NCBI GenBank assembly: GCA_964537685.1
Contig: CAZICM010000083.1
Span: 1 to 35,303 of the forward strand
Reading direction: 5' to 3'
Length of the DNA stretch: 35,303 bases
DNA from: CAZICM01 sp964537685
GTDB taxonomy: Bacteria; Myxococcota_A; Polyangia; Polyangiales; Polyangiaceae
The notes under the pieces are model-generated. The model did not search any database. It saw nothing but the letters and a program-made list of their open reading frames with translations, and had not been told where the DNA came from. Both the position numbers and the translations under genes were made by a program. Positions 22,601 through 30,415 of this stretch are shown here, in pieces (within the stretch, counting starts at the first letter, position 1; each line of letters opens with the position of its first letter).

Positions 22601-24293
22601 CCCGCCTGATTTGGCAGCCTGTGTTCGCCTGTGTTCGGTATTTGGCACGGCGTTTTGCCGCGACGAAATTGAATGGGTACTCGGCGCGATGGAGCGCGAA
22701 GGACTATCGAGCACGCACATGGATATGGGCGTGGGTTTGAAGGCTCTGCTGGAACGAAAGATTTTATTTGGAGGCCAAGAGGATCGGTATTCGTTTCAGA
22801 GTTCCACGTTTCAAGATGCGGTGTACAAACTGCTCGACAGCGCGCACCGGGAAGCCATTCACAGGTATGCGTTTTTGTACTGGTCTCTAAGGCGCGAACG
22901 GGCCCGCAGCGAAGGTGTTTCACCGAGCGAGGAAGTGCTGCTGCGCATAGCGCGCCACGGTTCTTGCTGCGGTGAACAGGGAGAATCTGCGGAAAGTTAT
23001 TTTCTGCTTGGAGAATACGCGCGGGCACATCACCGGCATGTGGAAGCCGATCAGCATTATTCGGCAGTGCTTTCGCTGCTGCAGCGGAATGAGATTCGGG
23101 CCAAGGCGCGCTGTCTCGCGGGGCGCGGCAAAGTCCGCTACCGCGTGCACCGGGTGCGGGAAGCGCTGTCCGATCTTCGCGAGGCGCGGCGCTTTGCCGC
23201 CCAGATAGGTGACGACTGGCTCTGCGCGGACTTGCTCCTGGAAGAGGCGACTGCGCTGGACTGGGCATCGGATTTCAATGCATCGGCAGCGTGTGCTGAG
23301 CTTTCGCGCGAGCTTGTGCGCAAGCTGGGCGACAAGGGCCTGGAGCTCCGGTTGCTTATGGCGGAGGGCCGGACGGCATGCCGTCAAGAGCGGAGCGAAG
23401 ACGCGATTGCACTGCTCACGGAGAGTGCGGCGAAGGCGAAGGAACAAGGCGATCACGAGACACGGGTGATCTCGCTGCTCATGCTATCGGTGCTCCTGGT
23501 TGCGGCGGGCAAATTGGAGGAGTCCCGGGTGCGTTTTGACGAAGTGATTTCACTCTGTGCGGAGAAGGAGGATTGGCTCCATTTGGGTATTGCGTATGCC
23601 AACCGTTCGGTGTTCTGGGCCGCTCAAAAGAGGCTCATGGATAGAGGCATGGAAGACCTTGAGAAGGCTGCTCAGATTGCCCGTCAGGTGGGAAATCCTT
23701 GGTCCGAATGCATTGCCACGCACAACATTTCTGAGTGCCTTCATTGGCTGGGTCATGAGGATGAAGCCCACATTCTTGCGACTCGCGTTCGTATGCTCGA
23801 GCAGCGTTTCCTGGATAAACCCGCCGTCGAAGGCCCGCTTTTACTCGCGCGCATTCAATTGGTCAGGGGATGCTTTGGCGATGCGCGAGAACTGCTGGCT
23901 TGGATTCACGAACACTGTTCACTGGAACTTGCCGAACCCACGCTTCAGGCCCTCGCGCATGTGATTGAGCTGGTTCTTGCTCAAGAAGCCCGCGGAGACG
24001 CCTTTCGTGCCACGGCCCGAGATACTTGGCATCAGGTTACGCAAAAGGCATCCGAAGGGATGTTCAGCGAAGGCTTGCTCGAAGTTCTGTACTGGAGGGC
24101 TCGCACCGCAGTTTCTGCATCGCTTTGGCCAGAAGTCGAAGAAATCCTCAAAGAGGCCCGCATCAAACTCGAGGAGTGCCCCTTTTGGAGATTTCGATTT
24201 ACCGACTTGGAAACCCGCTTGCTGCTCCGCCAGTCCGAGCCGCTTCTTGTACCGCTCTCCCGCATTCCTAATTCGCCGAACTCAAGGCGTTGA
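19638..24293 (+). CDS. Ser/Thr kinase fused to cyclase-like, AAA/STAND ATPase and TPR regions
   Basis: The product is 1551 aa from ATG 19638; a TTG at 19575 is upstream. A zinc-ribbon-like CPKC...C opens the protein. Kinase domain at about 39-320: GEGGFSIVW loop, Lys 73 in ALKIG, HRDLKPEN (D166), DFG (D185), and GTPEYMAPEQ. Residues about 350-480 resemble a degenerate class III cyclase homology domain (GGTLARQKGTLYVAVFSG, later ATFFGRALERPELW). After a linker, a STAND-type ATPase begins at about 695: FGRDD, Walker A GDSGLGKT (about 718-725), Walker B VLDDAHWAD (D844). Residues about 1100-1551 are helical TPR-like repeats. No membrane segment, so it is cytoplasmic. The architecture resembles PknK and the 'TOMM kinase/cyclase' family. 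It overlaps the convergent AgmX-like gene by 12 nt. Confidence 0.9.
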   Translation: MPRCPKCFRRIAESAECPADGARAPARVFAADFVDAAMPVVPGYTIAQKLGEGGFSIVWDALRHADSGRAALKIGRSNSVYGIERFRRDAEALSRISWPYVPRLFEHGLLEDGRPFIAMQLLSGKALSAFIEQCVSPLEMSAVWPIAIALFKALDAAHSQGILHRDLKPENIFWDPINGVATLIDFGMTKNVLPDNSLEITRAGAVVGTPEYMAPEQIRGDFSGDVRSDLYSAGVILYEICTLHLPFEGEHQSVSQGHLTLRPPRPRVWTSLPEDFEELILSCLAKEPARRPESAAVIWKAIEAFSEGRPVESAAFPAPSVPAISRPAASSARPHSSRADLLSEGRRPVVLLALNTKAAVTHVSEMVVKSGGTLARQKGTLYVAVFSGADIENPVKAALAVATEAARRFSAKAVLHLSPLALRRQEGRAATFFGRALERPELWMPSGDQEPPIVLTAELARTLPWGDLVEWRSNASFYVPAEDAESGLLDEPLSAGTAQKPPHTLRSPDTGVVPSSRISRVVPISSRPRSGTDESSVRIAKLTGTEQTGGFKPLEQPAGLSDSDEADEGAPRMTLLSVGHEAEGSDAAPPTYLPGEIGPARGGSPEPPNTVKALPSAERDEPLGDRLTPEPSDRRDTETRRKIFLSTMTAPPQALRPGDLNPQDVREPDLAAAATLSLPQSACARLPLFGRDDVCETILESAELSFSSSRPGLFTLIGDSGLGKTRIAAEALRMIEKARPGLTCLSLSAVQPLGDSVGVSARELLSLLYGFQAGQPPQDIKAKFRRRLASQAEELWPAVAGALGIAEQAAPRRTPGANQRSLMLAIAEGFRALSREGPTVFVLDDAHWADDVVLDAIEYITLNAEACPLWIMITAHPRFENVRGGWGSRTDRHDRWVLSPLREDAAIELTAELLLPAEYPPHATLRKLAAWSGNNPACLIELVHMLKQAGFVQRRPNTGTWYVVTAELDHLPPSPAWQWLAIRQLDALPPDLAACVRLCSVFGTAFCRDEIEWVLGAMEREGLSSTHMDMGVGLKALLERKILFGGQEDRYSFQSSTFQDAVYKLLDSAHREAIHRYAFLYWSLRRERARSEGVSPSEEVLLRIARHGSCCGEQGESAESYFLLGEYARAHHRHVEADQHYSAVLSLLQRNEIRAKARCLAGRGKVRYRVHRVREALSDLREARRFAAQIGDDWLCADLLLEEATALDWASDFNASAACAELSRELVRKLGDKGLELRLLMAEGRTACRQERSEDAIALLTESAAKAKEQGDHETRVISLLMLSVLLVAAGKLEESRVRFDEVISLCAEKEDWLHLGIAYANRSVFWAAQKRLMDRGMEDLEKAAQIARQVGNPWSECIATHNISECLHWLGHEDEAHILATRVRMLEQRFLDKPAVEGPLLLARIQLVRGCFGDARELLAWIHEHCSLELAEPTLQALAHVIELVLAQEARGDAFRATARDTWHQVTQKASEGMFSEGLLEVLYWRARTAVSASLWPEVEEILKEARIKLEECPFWRFRFTDLETRLLLRQSEPLLVPLSRIPNSPNSRR

Positions 24294-25232
24294 TGGAGCT
24301 GGGCTTGTCTGAGGTGCTGCCGGCGTTTTAGCCGCCCCTGAAGCCGCCGTTCCCGCCGACGTTGAAGCAGGAGGCGGTGTTGGATTGGCCTTCTCGCCTG
24401 GGCTAAAATGGATAGGATATGTAACCATTACGATGCCATTGTTCGGTTTTGGAAAAGACATACTCTTAAATGTCCGAACAACGCATTGCACAACATTTTG
24501 ATCGGATAGGGTCGATTGCTTATTACTGGCCGATTTGACCGATCCATCCGTATTGATCACAAATTGGATCGTTACTTTTCCTTCGAGTTTTGGATTGGCA
24601 TTGAGACCATTTTCATAACAGAGACGAAAACGACCAAAGTTTGCGCGTACCACACGCCGAATAATATCTGGATCCAGCGAGCCCGCCGTCTGTGGGGTTT
24701 CCATGCGGACCTGAGGAGGCTTGGAGCCCGTTCCCAATCCTTGCCCTAATCGGCCCACCGTTCCTGTTCCAGCACCGAATCCTGATCCCGTGCCGAACCC
24801 GCCTGAGCCGCCCGTTCCGCTGAGGCCCAAACCTCCAATCCCGCCGATTCCTGAACCCTGCATCACGCCGCTCATATCCACGGGCGCCAATGCGCCGGAA
24901 TTCAGCAAGTCGGCGAGTTTAACGGGCTTGGTATTTTTGGGATCTTGTCGCTCTGCGTCCTCGGCCGCCTTGGCGTCGCGCGCCTCTTCATCATCGGGAT
25001 CTTCATCGGTTTCGGGCGCTTCAGTGGCAGCTTTGGCGGCCGTCTCATCGGATGCCGCGGGAGCCGCGGGCGCTTTGCTTTCTTGAGGAGCTTGGCCAAG
25101 CTCGACCACAGCCGTCTCGCCCGCTGATGGGGGATGTTCCGAAGGTGTTGTGCCGGCGGCGCATCCCCATATTCCAAGCGCCGCGCCCCCAAGGCAGAGC
25201 CTTATCCAAGTTGATTCAAAAGCCATACGCAT
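24282..25232 (-). CDS. Lipoprotein with AgmX/PglI-type (TonB-like) C-terminal domain
   Basis: The product is about 316 aa from ATG 25232; a TTG at 25238 and ATG 25226 are alternatives. A signal peptide ends GIWGC, a plausible lipobox. Residues about 25-100 are an acidic Ala/Glu/Asp linker, residues about 110-170 a Gly-rich stretch, and residues about 185-285 the recognisable domain: VVRANFGRFRLCYENGLNANPKLEGKV..., INTDGSVKSA, VVQCVVRTFKSMSFPKPNNG, then VTYPIHF. This domain is widespread in myxobacteria and was named after gliding-motility proteins. It probably works in the envelope. A Pro/Ala tail ends the protein. It lies 34 nt downstream of the FHA activator and may be its co-transcribed partner. 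Confidence 0.85.
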   Translation of the reverse strand: MRMAFESTWIRLCLGGAALGIWGCAAGTTPSEHPPSAGETAVVELGQAPQESKAPAAPAASDETAAKAATEAPETDEDPDDEEARDAKAAEDAERQDPKNTKPVKLADLLNSGALAPVDMSGVMQGSGIGGIGGLGLSGTGGSGGFGTGSGFGAGTGTVGRLGQGLGTGSKPPQVRMETPQTAGSLDPDIIRRVVRANFGRFRLCYENGLNANPKLEGKVTIQFVINTDGSVKSASNKQSTLSDQNVVQCVVRTFKSMSFPKPNNGIVMVTYPIHFSPGEKANPTPPPASTSAGTAASGAAKTPAAPQTSPAPSTP

Positions 25233-25266
25233 AGCCAAAACAGCCTTCCGGTATTCGCCCGCTCCG

Positions 25267-26754
25267 TCAAGCCGTGTCGGAAGGCTTGCGTCTCGGTTTG
25301 GTCAAACCATAGGCGCTAAGCCGTGCAACCAGCGTGCGCCGCGACATTCCAAGCATCTCAGCCGCATGCGTTTGATTGCCGCCGCACTTATCGAGAGCGT
25401 CGAGGATCCGGCGCCGCTCGAGTTCTTCCATTTCGCTTCGCAACGGTGTTGGAACAGGTGCCGCGGGAAGTGTGCTCGGTGTGTGCGTGATTGGAGAGCT
25501 GCTCGCTCCGCGCGAATCCACGGCACTGCTTGGAGCGACCGACGGCGCGCCCGCAAGAGAAATGGTTTGGCCATGCCACGGGGCCGGAGGAGCCGATACA
25601 GGCGTGGAAATGCCTAAATGCTCGGGCATAATCATGTTTCCCGAACAGAGCACAACCGCCCGCTCCATCACATTGCGCAGCTCCCGGATATTGCCCGGCC
25701 ATGAATGCTTCTCGAGCGCGGCAAGAGTTTCCGCCGAAATTTCGGGCGCTAAACGAAGCTTCATCTGGGCGCAGGCGCGGGCCACAAACATACGGGCGAG
25801 CGGCTCGATTTCAGCGATGCGCTCGCGCAGAGGATGAATCACGAGCGAGATGCCATTCAGCCTGAAGTACAGATCCTGTCGAAAATTTCCCCGCGAGACT
25901 TCCACTTCAAGGTTTCGGTTGGTCGCGGAAATAAAGCGCACATTAATAGCCCGCCGGGTGAGTCCGCCCACTCTCAGCACTTTGCGCTCCTCCAAGACTC
26001 TCAGCAGCTTCACTTGAATGGTGAGCGGAAGTTCACCGACCTCATCCAGAAACACCGTTCCATCATCTGCCGACTCCAACAAACCAGCCTTGGTTCGCTG
26101 CGCGCCGGTGAACGCGCCCGCCTCGTGGCCGAACAACTCACTCTCCAGCAACGACTCTGACAGCGCGGCGCAGTTCAGCGCCACAAACGGCCCTCGCGCT
26201 TTTGGAGAGCGCCTGTGAATCGCCTCGGCCATCACTTCCTTGCCCACCCCTGTCTCGCCGAGCAACAGCACATTGATCGGCGCCTGGGCGACCTTATCGG
26301 CGACCTCGTACAGCTTCCGCATCTTTGCGTCACGGATCACCGGCGAAACAAAAGAGCGCGCGCCGCGGGACGAAACCGGTTTGCTCTCGCCTTCATCGTG
26401 GCGAATGGTGAGCAAGGTCGTTCCAATCGTCACCCCGTCGCCCAAACCGATTTCCATGCTGGCCATCGGTGGAAGCCGAGTCTCCACAATTTGGGCTGTG
26501 CCCGCGCCCGCCCGGTGTGAAAGCACCTTAATCCCATTGGCGCTTCCGACATCCTCGATGCGCAGCGTGCTCCCGATGTGAAGCACCGCGTGATGCGAAG
26601 AAACGGTTGGATCCTGAATCCGGATATCGTTATCGGCGGCCCGCCCGATACGGACTTGGCCTGTCTGCGGCAGAGGATAGGCGGCCACGGATTGAGCCGT
26701 ATAGACAGCGAGCTCCAAAGGCTGGGAGCGATCGGTCATCGCGGGAGTCTGCAT
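25267..26754 (-). CDS. FHA-domain sigma-54 enhancer-binding protein
   Basis: The product is 495 aa from ATG 26754; ATG 26739 is an alternative. FHA domain at about 15-115: GRAADNDI (R38), VSSHHA (S52, H55), and the SANGIKV turn, the residues that bind phosphothreonine. AAA+ domain at about 135-370: Walker A GETGVGKE at 166-173, GAFTGA at 213-218 intact, and GTVFLDEVGE Walker B. A Pro/Ser linker leads to a Fis-type HTH near 448-490 (GGNQTHAAEMLGMSRRTLVARLSAYGL). It has no receiver domain, so its control is probably by Ser/Thr phosphorylation of a partner; three Ser/Thr kinases lie in this window, but none is shown to act on it. It should activate sigma-54 promoters. Confidence 0.95.
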   Translation of the reverse strand: MQTPAMTDRSQPLELAVYTAQSVAAYPLPQTGQVRIGRAADNDIRIQDPTVSSHHAVLHIGSTLRIEDVGSANGIKVLSHRAGAGTAQIVETRLPPMASMEIGLGDGVTIGTTLLTIRHDEGESKPVSSRGARSFVSPVIRDAKMRKLYEVADKVAQAPINVLLLGETGVGKEVMAEAIHRRSPKARGPFVALNCAALSESLLESELFGHEAGAFTGAQRTKAGLLESADDGTVFLDEVGELPLTIQVKLLRVLEERKVLRVGGLTRRAINVRFISATNRNLEVEVSRGNFRQDLYFRLNGISLVIHPLRERIAEIEPLARMFVARACAQMKLRLAPEISAETLAALEKHSWPGNIRELRNVMERAVVLCSGNMIMPEHLGISTPVSAPPAPWHGQTISLAGAPSVAPSSAVDSRGASSSPITHTPSTLPAAPVPTPLRSEMEELERRRILDALDKCGGNQTHAAEMLGMSRRTLVARLSAYGLTKPRRKPSDTA

Positions 26755-26810
26755 GGGGATCTGCTTAGGGACGCGAGGTGCATTCCGATGAATGGCGGAA
26801 AGCGCCGGAT

Positions 26811-26842
26811 GCGCAATTTGAGCAAACTTTGCTCAATTGCGC
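26811..26842. promoter_or_regulatory. Near-perfect inverted repeat upstream of the FHA activator
   Basis: The core TTGAGCAAA-C-TTTGCTCAA (26818-26836) is a perfect 9-1-9 palindrome. It is extended by GCGCAAT on the left and ATTGCGC on the right, with one extra T. It lies 57 nt before the activator start. It could be an operator or enhancer site, for example for autoregulation, or a strong hairpin. Confidence 0.5.
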
Positions 26843-26856
26843 GGACTTTGATCGCA

Positions 26857-26870
26857 ATGCTGCGCAGCAT
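26857..26870. promoter_or_regulatory. Perfect 14-bp palindrome ATGCTGCGCAGCAT
   Basis: A second palindrome starts 14 nt after the first in the 418-nt spacer (26755-27172). It may be another protein-binding site. The rest of the spacer shows a weak inverted repeat ATTGAAA...TTTCAAT at about 27030-27056 and no supported gene. Confidence 0.35.
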
Positions 26871-27172
26871 GAACCGTTCGTTTTAGAAAATCGCATGATT
26901 TGTGGTGTGCCGGTTTTGGCCCGAAGCGTGCTTATGCCTTGAAGCAGAAGACGCGGGATGCGGGGGAGGAAAAGCATCCAAGGTACCCAAACAAACGGGT
27001 CGGAGGCGGCGCGGATAAAAAACAATTCGATTGAAATGGAATACGATAGTTTCAATATTAAAATTCGTTAAATTGAAGTCTAGCGTGATTCAATCGGAAT
27101 TTTATTCGCGGCGCCCGTGCCTTCGGCAAAAACGAGTTCAAACCCTTCAGCCCATTACGATGGAGCTACGTC

Positions 27173-28225
27173 ATGAAAAAGCAACTGATCTTTGCCCTTT
27201 TGTCGTCCACTTTGTCGATGGCCTGCACGATGGAGGTGAGCAGTCATTCCGAGGAATTGAATGAAGAATCGGTATCGGAGGATGCGAGCGAGATTCGTAT
27301 TGGAAATGGCGATCGCCTGAGCGGCCTGGTGCTCAGCGGCGCAGTGGCGAATGGTGAGCATTTGCTCGGCATTCAATTGGCCGGAATGAACATGAGCGGA
27401 GAAGCCCTAAGCGATGTCAGCATCAACGGCACATCGCTGAATGGCAGACTGCCAAGCGGTCAACTTATTTCGGGAACAGACTTTGTCGGTACCCGGATGG
27501 TTGGCAATCTTTCCGGTGGCAGTAACGTTTCGATTGTTATTCTCGGCATCCAACCCTCGAACGATTCCGACATCCTCTATTACGACTTCGCCTACGAGGC
27601 CCCCGACGGTTCTCACACGCCCGTGTGCGGTACGGACCAAAATGGCGAAAACATTCTCGGTTACCCGCTTGCGGGCTACTGGGATCACTCCGCTGGCACG
27701 CCGACCGGAGGCTCTCATATCGATGACGCTACTCGATTTGGGATTGCCTGCCGCGGCGCTGCCATCGCGAAATGTGTCGAACTCGGCTACAAACCCTGGG
27801 CCAAAACCCAAGAATGCAATGCGTCCGGCGATTGCCACGATGTAGATCTCAAGGATTTACACCAGGCGTGTACCCGCATGATCCGCGCGGATTACTGCGG
27901 CGACGGCGCCTCGCACACGGAGATTGGAACCGAAGTCGACACATTTGATGCATTTGGCCTTCAATCCGAAGATTCTGTTGCATGGAATCTCGAGGCCGAA
28001 TGGACGCAATCCGGTGCTCAATGCGTGCTCCACACGCGCTGGGTTTCCTCCAATTACGGCAACGTGGCCTCCTATATGCAGGCCCACTGCCCTTCGCGCT
28101 ACACACCGCCGGGAAGCGGTACGGGCTGCGGTCAAGCAAGCTCCACCTTCTTCACCGAAAATGGCTATTCCGTTCCGATGGCCTCGCGCGTTGTGCTTCG
28201 CAATAAATCGGAGGTGAACCAATAA
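27173..28225 (+). CDS. ADYC domain lipoprotein
   Basis: The product is 350 aa; GGAG lies 7 nt before ATG 27173. A signal peptide ends LSMAC (about residue 18), a relaxed lipobox. Residues about 35-120 contain short loosely repeated LSG/LNG units (GDRLSGLVLSG, GIQLAGMNMSG), similar to beta-helical or pentapeptide-like stretches. The main domain from about 125 to 340 is Cys-rich and contains the family-naming ADYC at 239-242 within RMIRADYCGDGASHTEIGTEV, followed by DAFGL and TQSGAQCVLHTRW. ADYC proteins are typical of myxobacteria and their function is unknown. It is likely exposed on the surface or in the periplasm. It is convergent with the permease gene. Confidence 0.85.
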   Translation: MKKQLIFALLSSTLSMACTMEVSSHSEELNEESVSEDASEIRIGNGDRLSGLVLSGAVANGEHLLGIQLAGMNMSGEALSDVSINGTSLNGRLPSGQLISGTDFVGTRMVGNLSGGSNVSIVILGIQPSNDSDILYYDFAYEAPDGSHTPVCGTDQNGENILGYPLAGYWDHSAGTPTGGSHIDDATRFGIACRGAAIAKCVELGYKPWAKTQECNASGDCHDVDLKDLHQACTRMIRADYCGDGASHTEIGTEVDTFDAFGLQSEDSVAWNLEAEWTQSGAQCVLHTRWVSSNYGNVASYMQAHCPSRYTPPGSGTGCGQASSTFFTENGYSVPMASRVVLRNKSEVNQ

Positions 28226-28268
28226 AAATCTAAAATATTCATTTCGATCAAATGGATACGTTATAGTA

Positions 28269-29030
28269 TCAATTTCTTAAGGTCTGGAATCCAAACCAGA
28301 TTGTCATCCCTATCCCATAGATAAAAATGGCCTTTCTCAGCCGGTTTGCGTCAATCCGCTGAGAATACTTGGCCGAAAGATAGCCTCCCGCCACGGCGCC
28401 TATCATTAAGGCCACGCACGGCCCAAATACAATCACGCCTTTCCCTATAAATACAATAGATGCAACCAGATTTATAACAACGCCGATAGGTGTTTTCAGC
28501 GCATTCAGTTCATGAATGGATCCCCTCGAAACAAATCCAAAAATCGCAAGCATTAAAATTCCCATGCCCGCCCCGAAATAGCCGCCGTACACGCTGACGA
28601 AAAACTGTAAAAATAAGGCGGCGGCCAGAGGAATATGTATTTTGCGCACGGCAATGGCATTGCGCAGCCTGGGCTGGAAAGCCAATAAAATTGACGCAAC
28701 CAATAATAGAACTGGAACAATCAGTGAAAAGAGCCGCTCGCTCGTATTGACCAGCAGCCACGCCCCGAGAGCTGCTCCCAAAGCTGACGGCAGCAGCATC
28801 CATAGAAATAAATGGCGAATAGAAGCCCAATGATTGGCGAATCCCAGCGCGCTCGCCAAAGAGCCCGGCCAAAGGGCAAGAGAATTGGTCGCATTGGCCG
28901 CGAGGGGTGGCACACCAAGCGCGATTAGGGCTGGAAAAGAAAGAAGCGAACCGCCGCCTGCCACGGCATTGACAGCCGCCGCGAGCGCACCCGCAAAAAC
29001 CAAAAATAAAAATTGAACGGCACTTCCCAT
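28269..29030 (-). CDS. TauE/SafE (TSUP) family membrane permease
   Basis: The product is 253 aa with about eight hydrophobic segments. The N-terminal AVAGGGSLLSFPALIALGVPPLAANATNS is the first family repeat signature, and the second half contains the related GGYFGAGMGILMLAIFGF. TSUP proteins move sulfite, sulfoacetate or other organosulfur anions across the inner membrane. Nothing nearby specifies the substrate. A spacer of about 70 nt separates its start from the divergent oxidoreductase, so the promoters overlap. The C-terminal segment ends in WFGFQTLRN. Confidence 0.9.
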   Translation of the reverse strand: MGSAVQFLFLVFAGALAAAVNAVAGGGSLLSFPALIALGVPPLAANATNSLALWPGSLASALGFANHWASIRHLFLWMLLPSALGAALGAWLLVNTSERLFSLIVPVLLLVASILLAFQPRLRNAIAVRKIHIPLAAALFLQFFVSVYGGYFGAGMGILMLAIFGFVSRGSIHELNALKTPIGVVINLVASIVFIGKGVIVFGPCVALMIGAVAGGYLSAKYSQRIDANRLRKAIFIYGIGMTIWFGFQTLRN

Positions 29031-29100
29031 GCTTTTTGCGGCCTTTCAACCCCACTATACGGCGCGGCCTTTTTAGAGCATGCTCCTGGGCTTAGCATTC

Positions 29101-30411
29101 ATGGCGAGCGACATCTTATTTCAGCCCCTTTCATTCAAAAATCTAACGGTAAAAAACCGTATCTTCCGGGCGAGTATTTCGGGGCGCATTGATAATTATG
29201 ATGGTTCGGGCACCAAAACCCGTATCAATTGGGAACGCAAATTCGCAAAAGGCGGCGCCGGCGCGATTATCTCCGCGCATGTCCCTGTCCATATTCATGG
29301 CCGCATTCTGCCGAACTACGCGACGATTGATAAAGATGAGCGCGTTGCATTCTGGCGAAAAGTGGGCGAGGCCGTCCACGCGGCAGACTGCAAATTCATC
29401 CTTCAATTGTCGCATTCGGGCCGCCAGCAGGATATCGGCGGCATCGAAAACTTGGGCCGCAAGCCACTGTCGGCGACCAGCAGCACGGAAGGCTTTCACG
29501 GCCTGCCCTGCCAGGCGATGAGCCTCGCTCAACTTCGCCAAATTGTTGGGTTTTTTGCCGATGGAGCCCGCCGCGCCCGGGAGGCCGGCCTGGATGGAAT
29601 CGAGCTTCACGCTGCCAATGGATATCTGTTCACTCAATTTTTGAGCTCGGCCATTAATGACCGCAAAGACGATTATGGCGGCCCCCTCGAAAATCGGGCC
29701 CGGTTTTTATTGGATGTCATTCGGGCCATCCGCGAAAAAGCGGGCAAGGATTTTCATTTACAAGTCAAATTCAGCGCGGTCGACCATAACGATAAGCCAC
29801 TTTTCTGGCAGAAAAAGGGCAATACGATCGAAGATGCAATCCAAATTGCAAAATGGGTGGAAGAAGCCGGAGCCGACGCAATTCATGTGTCCACAGGAAG
29901 CATGTTTCCCCATCCCCGCAATCCACCGGGCGATTTTCCCCTCGATGTGGCCACCGAAACCTATGATTCAATGCTTTCGAGTGGTACGCATACAGTAAGG
30001 AATTATATCTTATTCCGATGGTTACGCCCGCTTGGCCGATGGTTTTGGAAACGCTCGTCGGGAACGCTCATTGAAGGCGTGAGCGCCGACGATGCCCTTC
30101 AAATCAAGAAAAATGTTTCTATTCCCGTGATCAGCACGGGAGGCTATCAAACAGCCTCGTTTATTCGAAAATGCATTGAGAATGGTTTTTGCGATGCCGT
30201 GGCCATTGCGCGCCCCCTTATCGCCAATCCCGATTTACCCCTGCTCTTTGCCCAGGGAAAAGACAGCGCCCCAAAACCCTGCACCTACTGCAACCGCTGC
30301 CTCATTCATGTGCTGGAAGATCCGCTCGCCTGTTACGATATCAGTCGTTTTGACGGCGATCACGATAAGATGATTCGGGAGGCGATGTCCATTTTCGAGG
30401 ACGAGGTCTAA
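29101..30411 (+). CDS. Old Yellow Enzyme-like NADH:flavin oxidoreductase with C-terminal Cys cluster
   Basis: The product is 436 aa from ATG 29101 (MASDILFQPL); ATG 29080 would add seven residues. The FMN-binding TIM barrel is clear: FQPLSFKNLTVKNRIFRAS start, QLSHSGRQ, and DGIELHAANGYLFTQFLSSAIN followed by DDYGGPLENRARFL, and VISTGGY near the phosphate site. Residues about 398-420 carry CTYCNRC...C, resembling the 4Fe-4S ligand motif of 2,4-dienoyl-CoA reductase-type members but with shorter spacing. It lacks the large second flavin domain of those reductases. It should reduce activated C=C bonds using NAD(P)H. A kinase gene begins 4 nt later, indicating coupling. Confidence 0.9.
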   Translation: MASDILFQPLSFKNLTVKNRIFRASISGRIDNYDGSGTKTRINWERKFAKGGAGAIISAHVPVHIHGRILPNYATIDKDERVAFWRKVGEAVHAADCKFILQLSHSGRQQDIGGIENLGRKPLSATSSTEGFHGLPCQAMSLAQLRQIVGFFADGARRAREAGLDGIELHAANGYLFTQFLSSAINDRKDDYGGPLENRARFLLDVIRAIREKAGKDFHLQVKFSAVDHNDKPLFWQKKGNTIEDAIQIAKWVEEAGADAIHVSTGSMFPHPRNPPGDFPLDVATETYDSMLSSGTHTVRNYILFRWLRPLGRWFWKRSSGTLIEGVSADDALQIKKNVSIPVISTGGYQTASFIRKCIENGFCDAVAIARPLIANPDLPLLFAQGKDSAPKPCTYCNRCLIHVLEDPLACYDISRFDGDHDKMIREAMSIFEDEV

Positions 30412-30415
30412 ATCC

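Noticed and set aside
20412..23456. Several long minus-strand open frames inside the large kinase
   Set aside because: They are GC-rich shadow frames with Arg/Pro/Ser-heavy composition and no domain signals.
26765..27055. Minus-strand open frame of 96 codons in the palindrome-bearing spacer
   Set aside because: No Shine-Dalgarno, odd composition, and it crosses both palindromes; not supported as a gene.
27031..27264. Plus-strand open frame overlapping the ADYC start
   Set aside because: It overlaps the signal peptide of the ADYC gene in another frame; the ADYC start has the better ribosome site.
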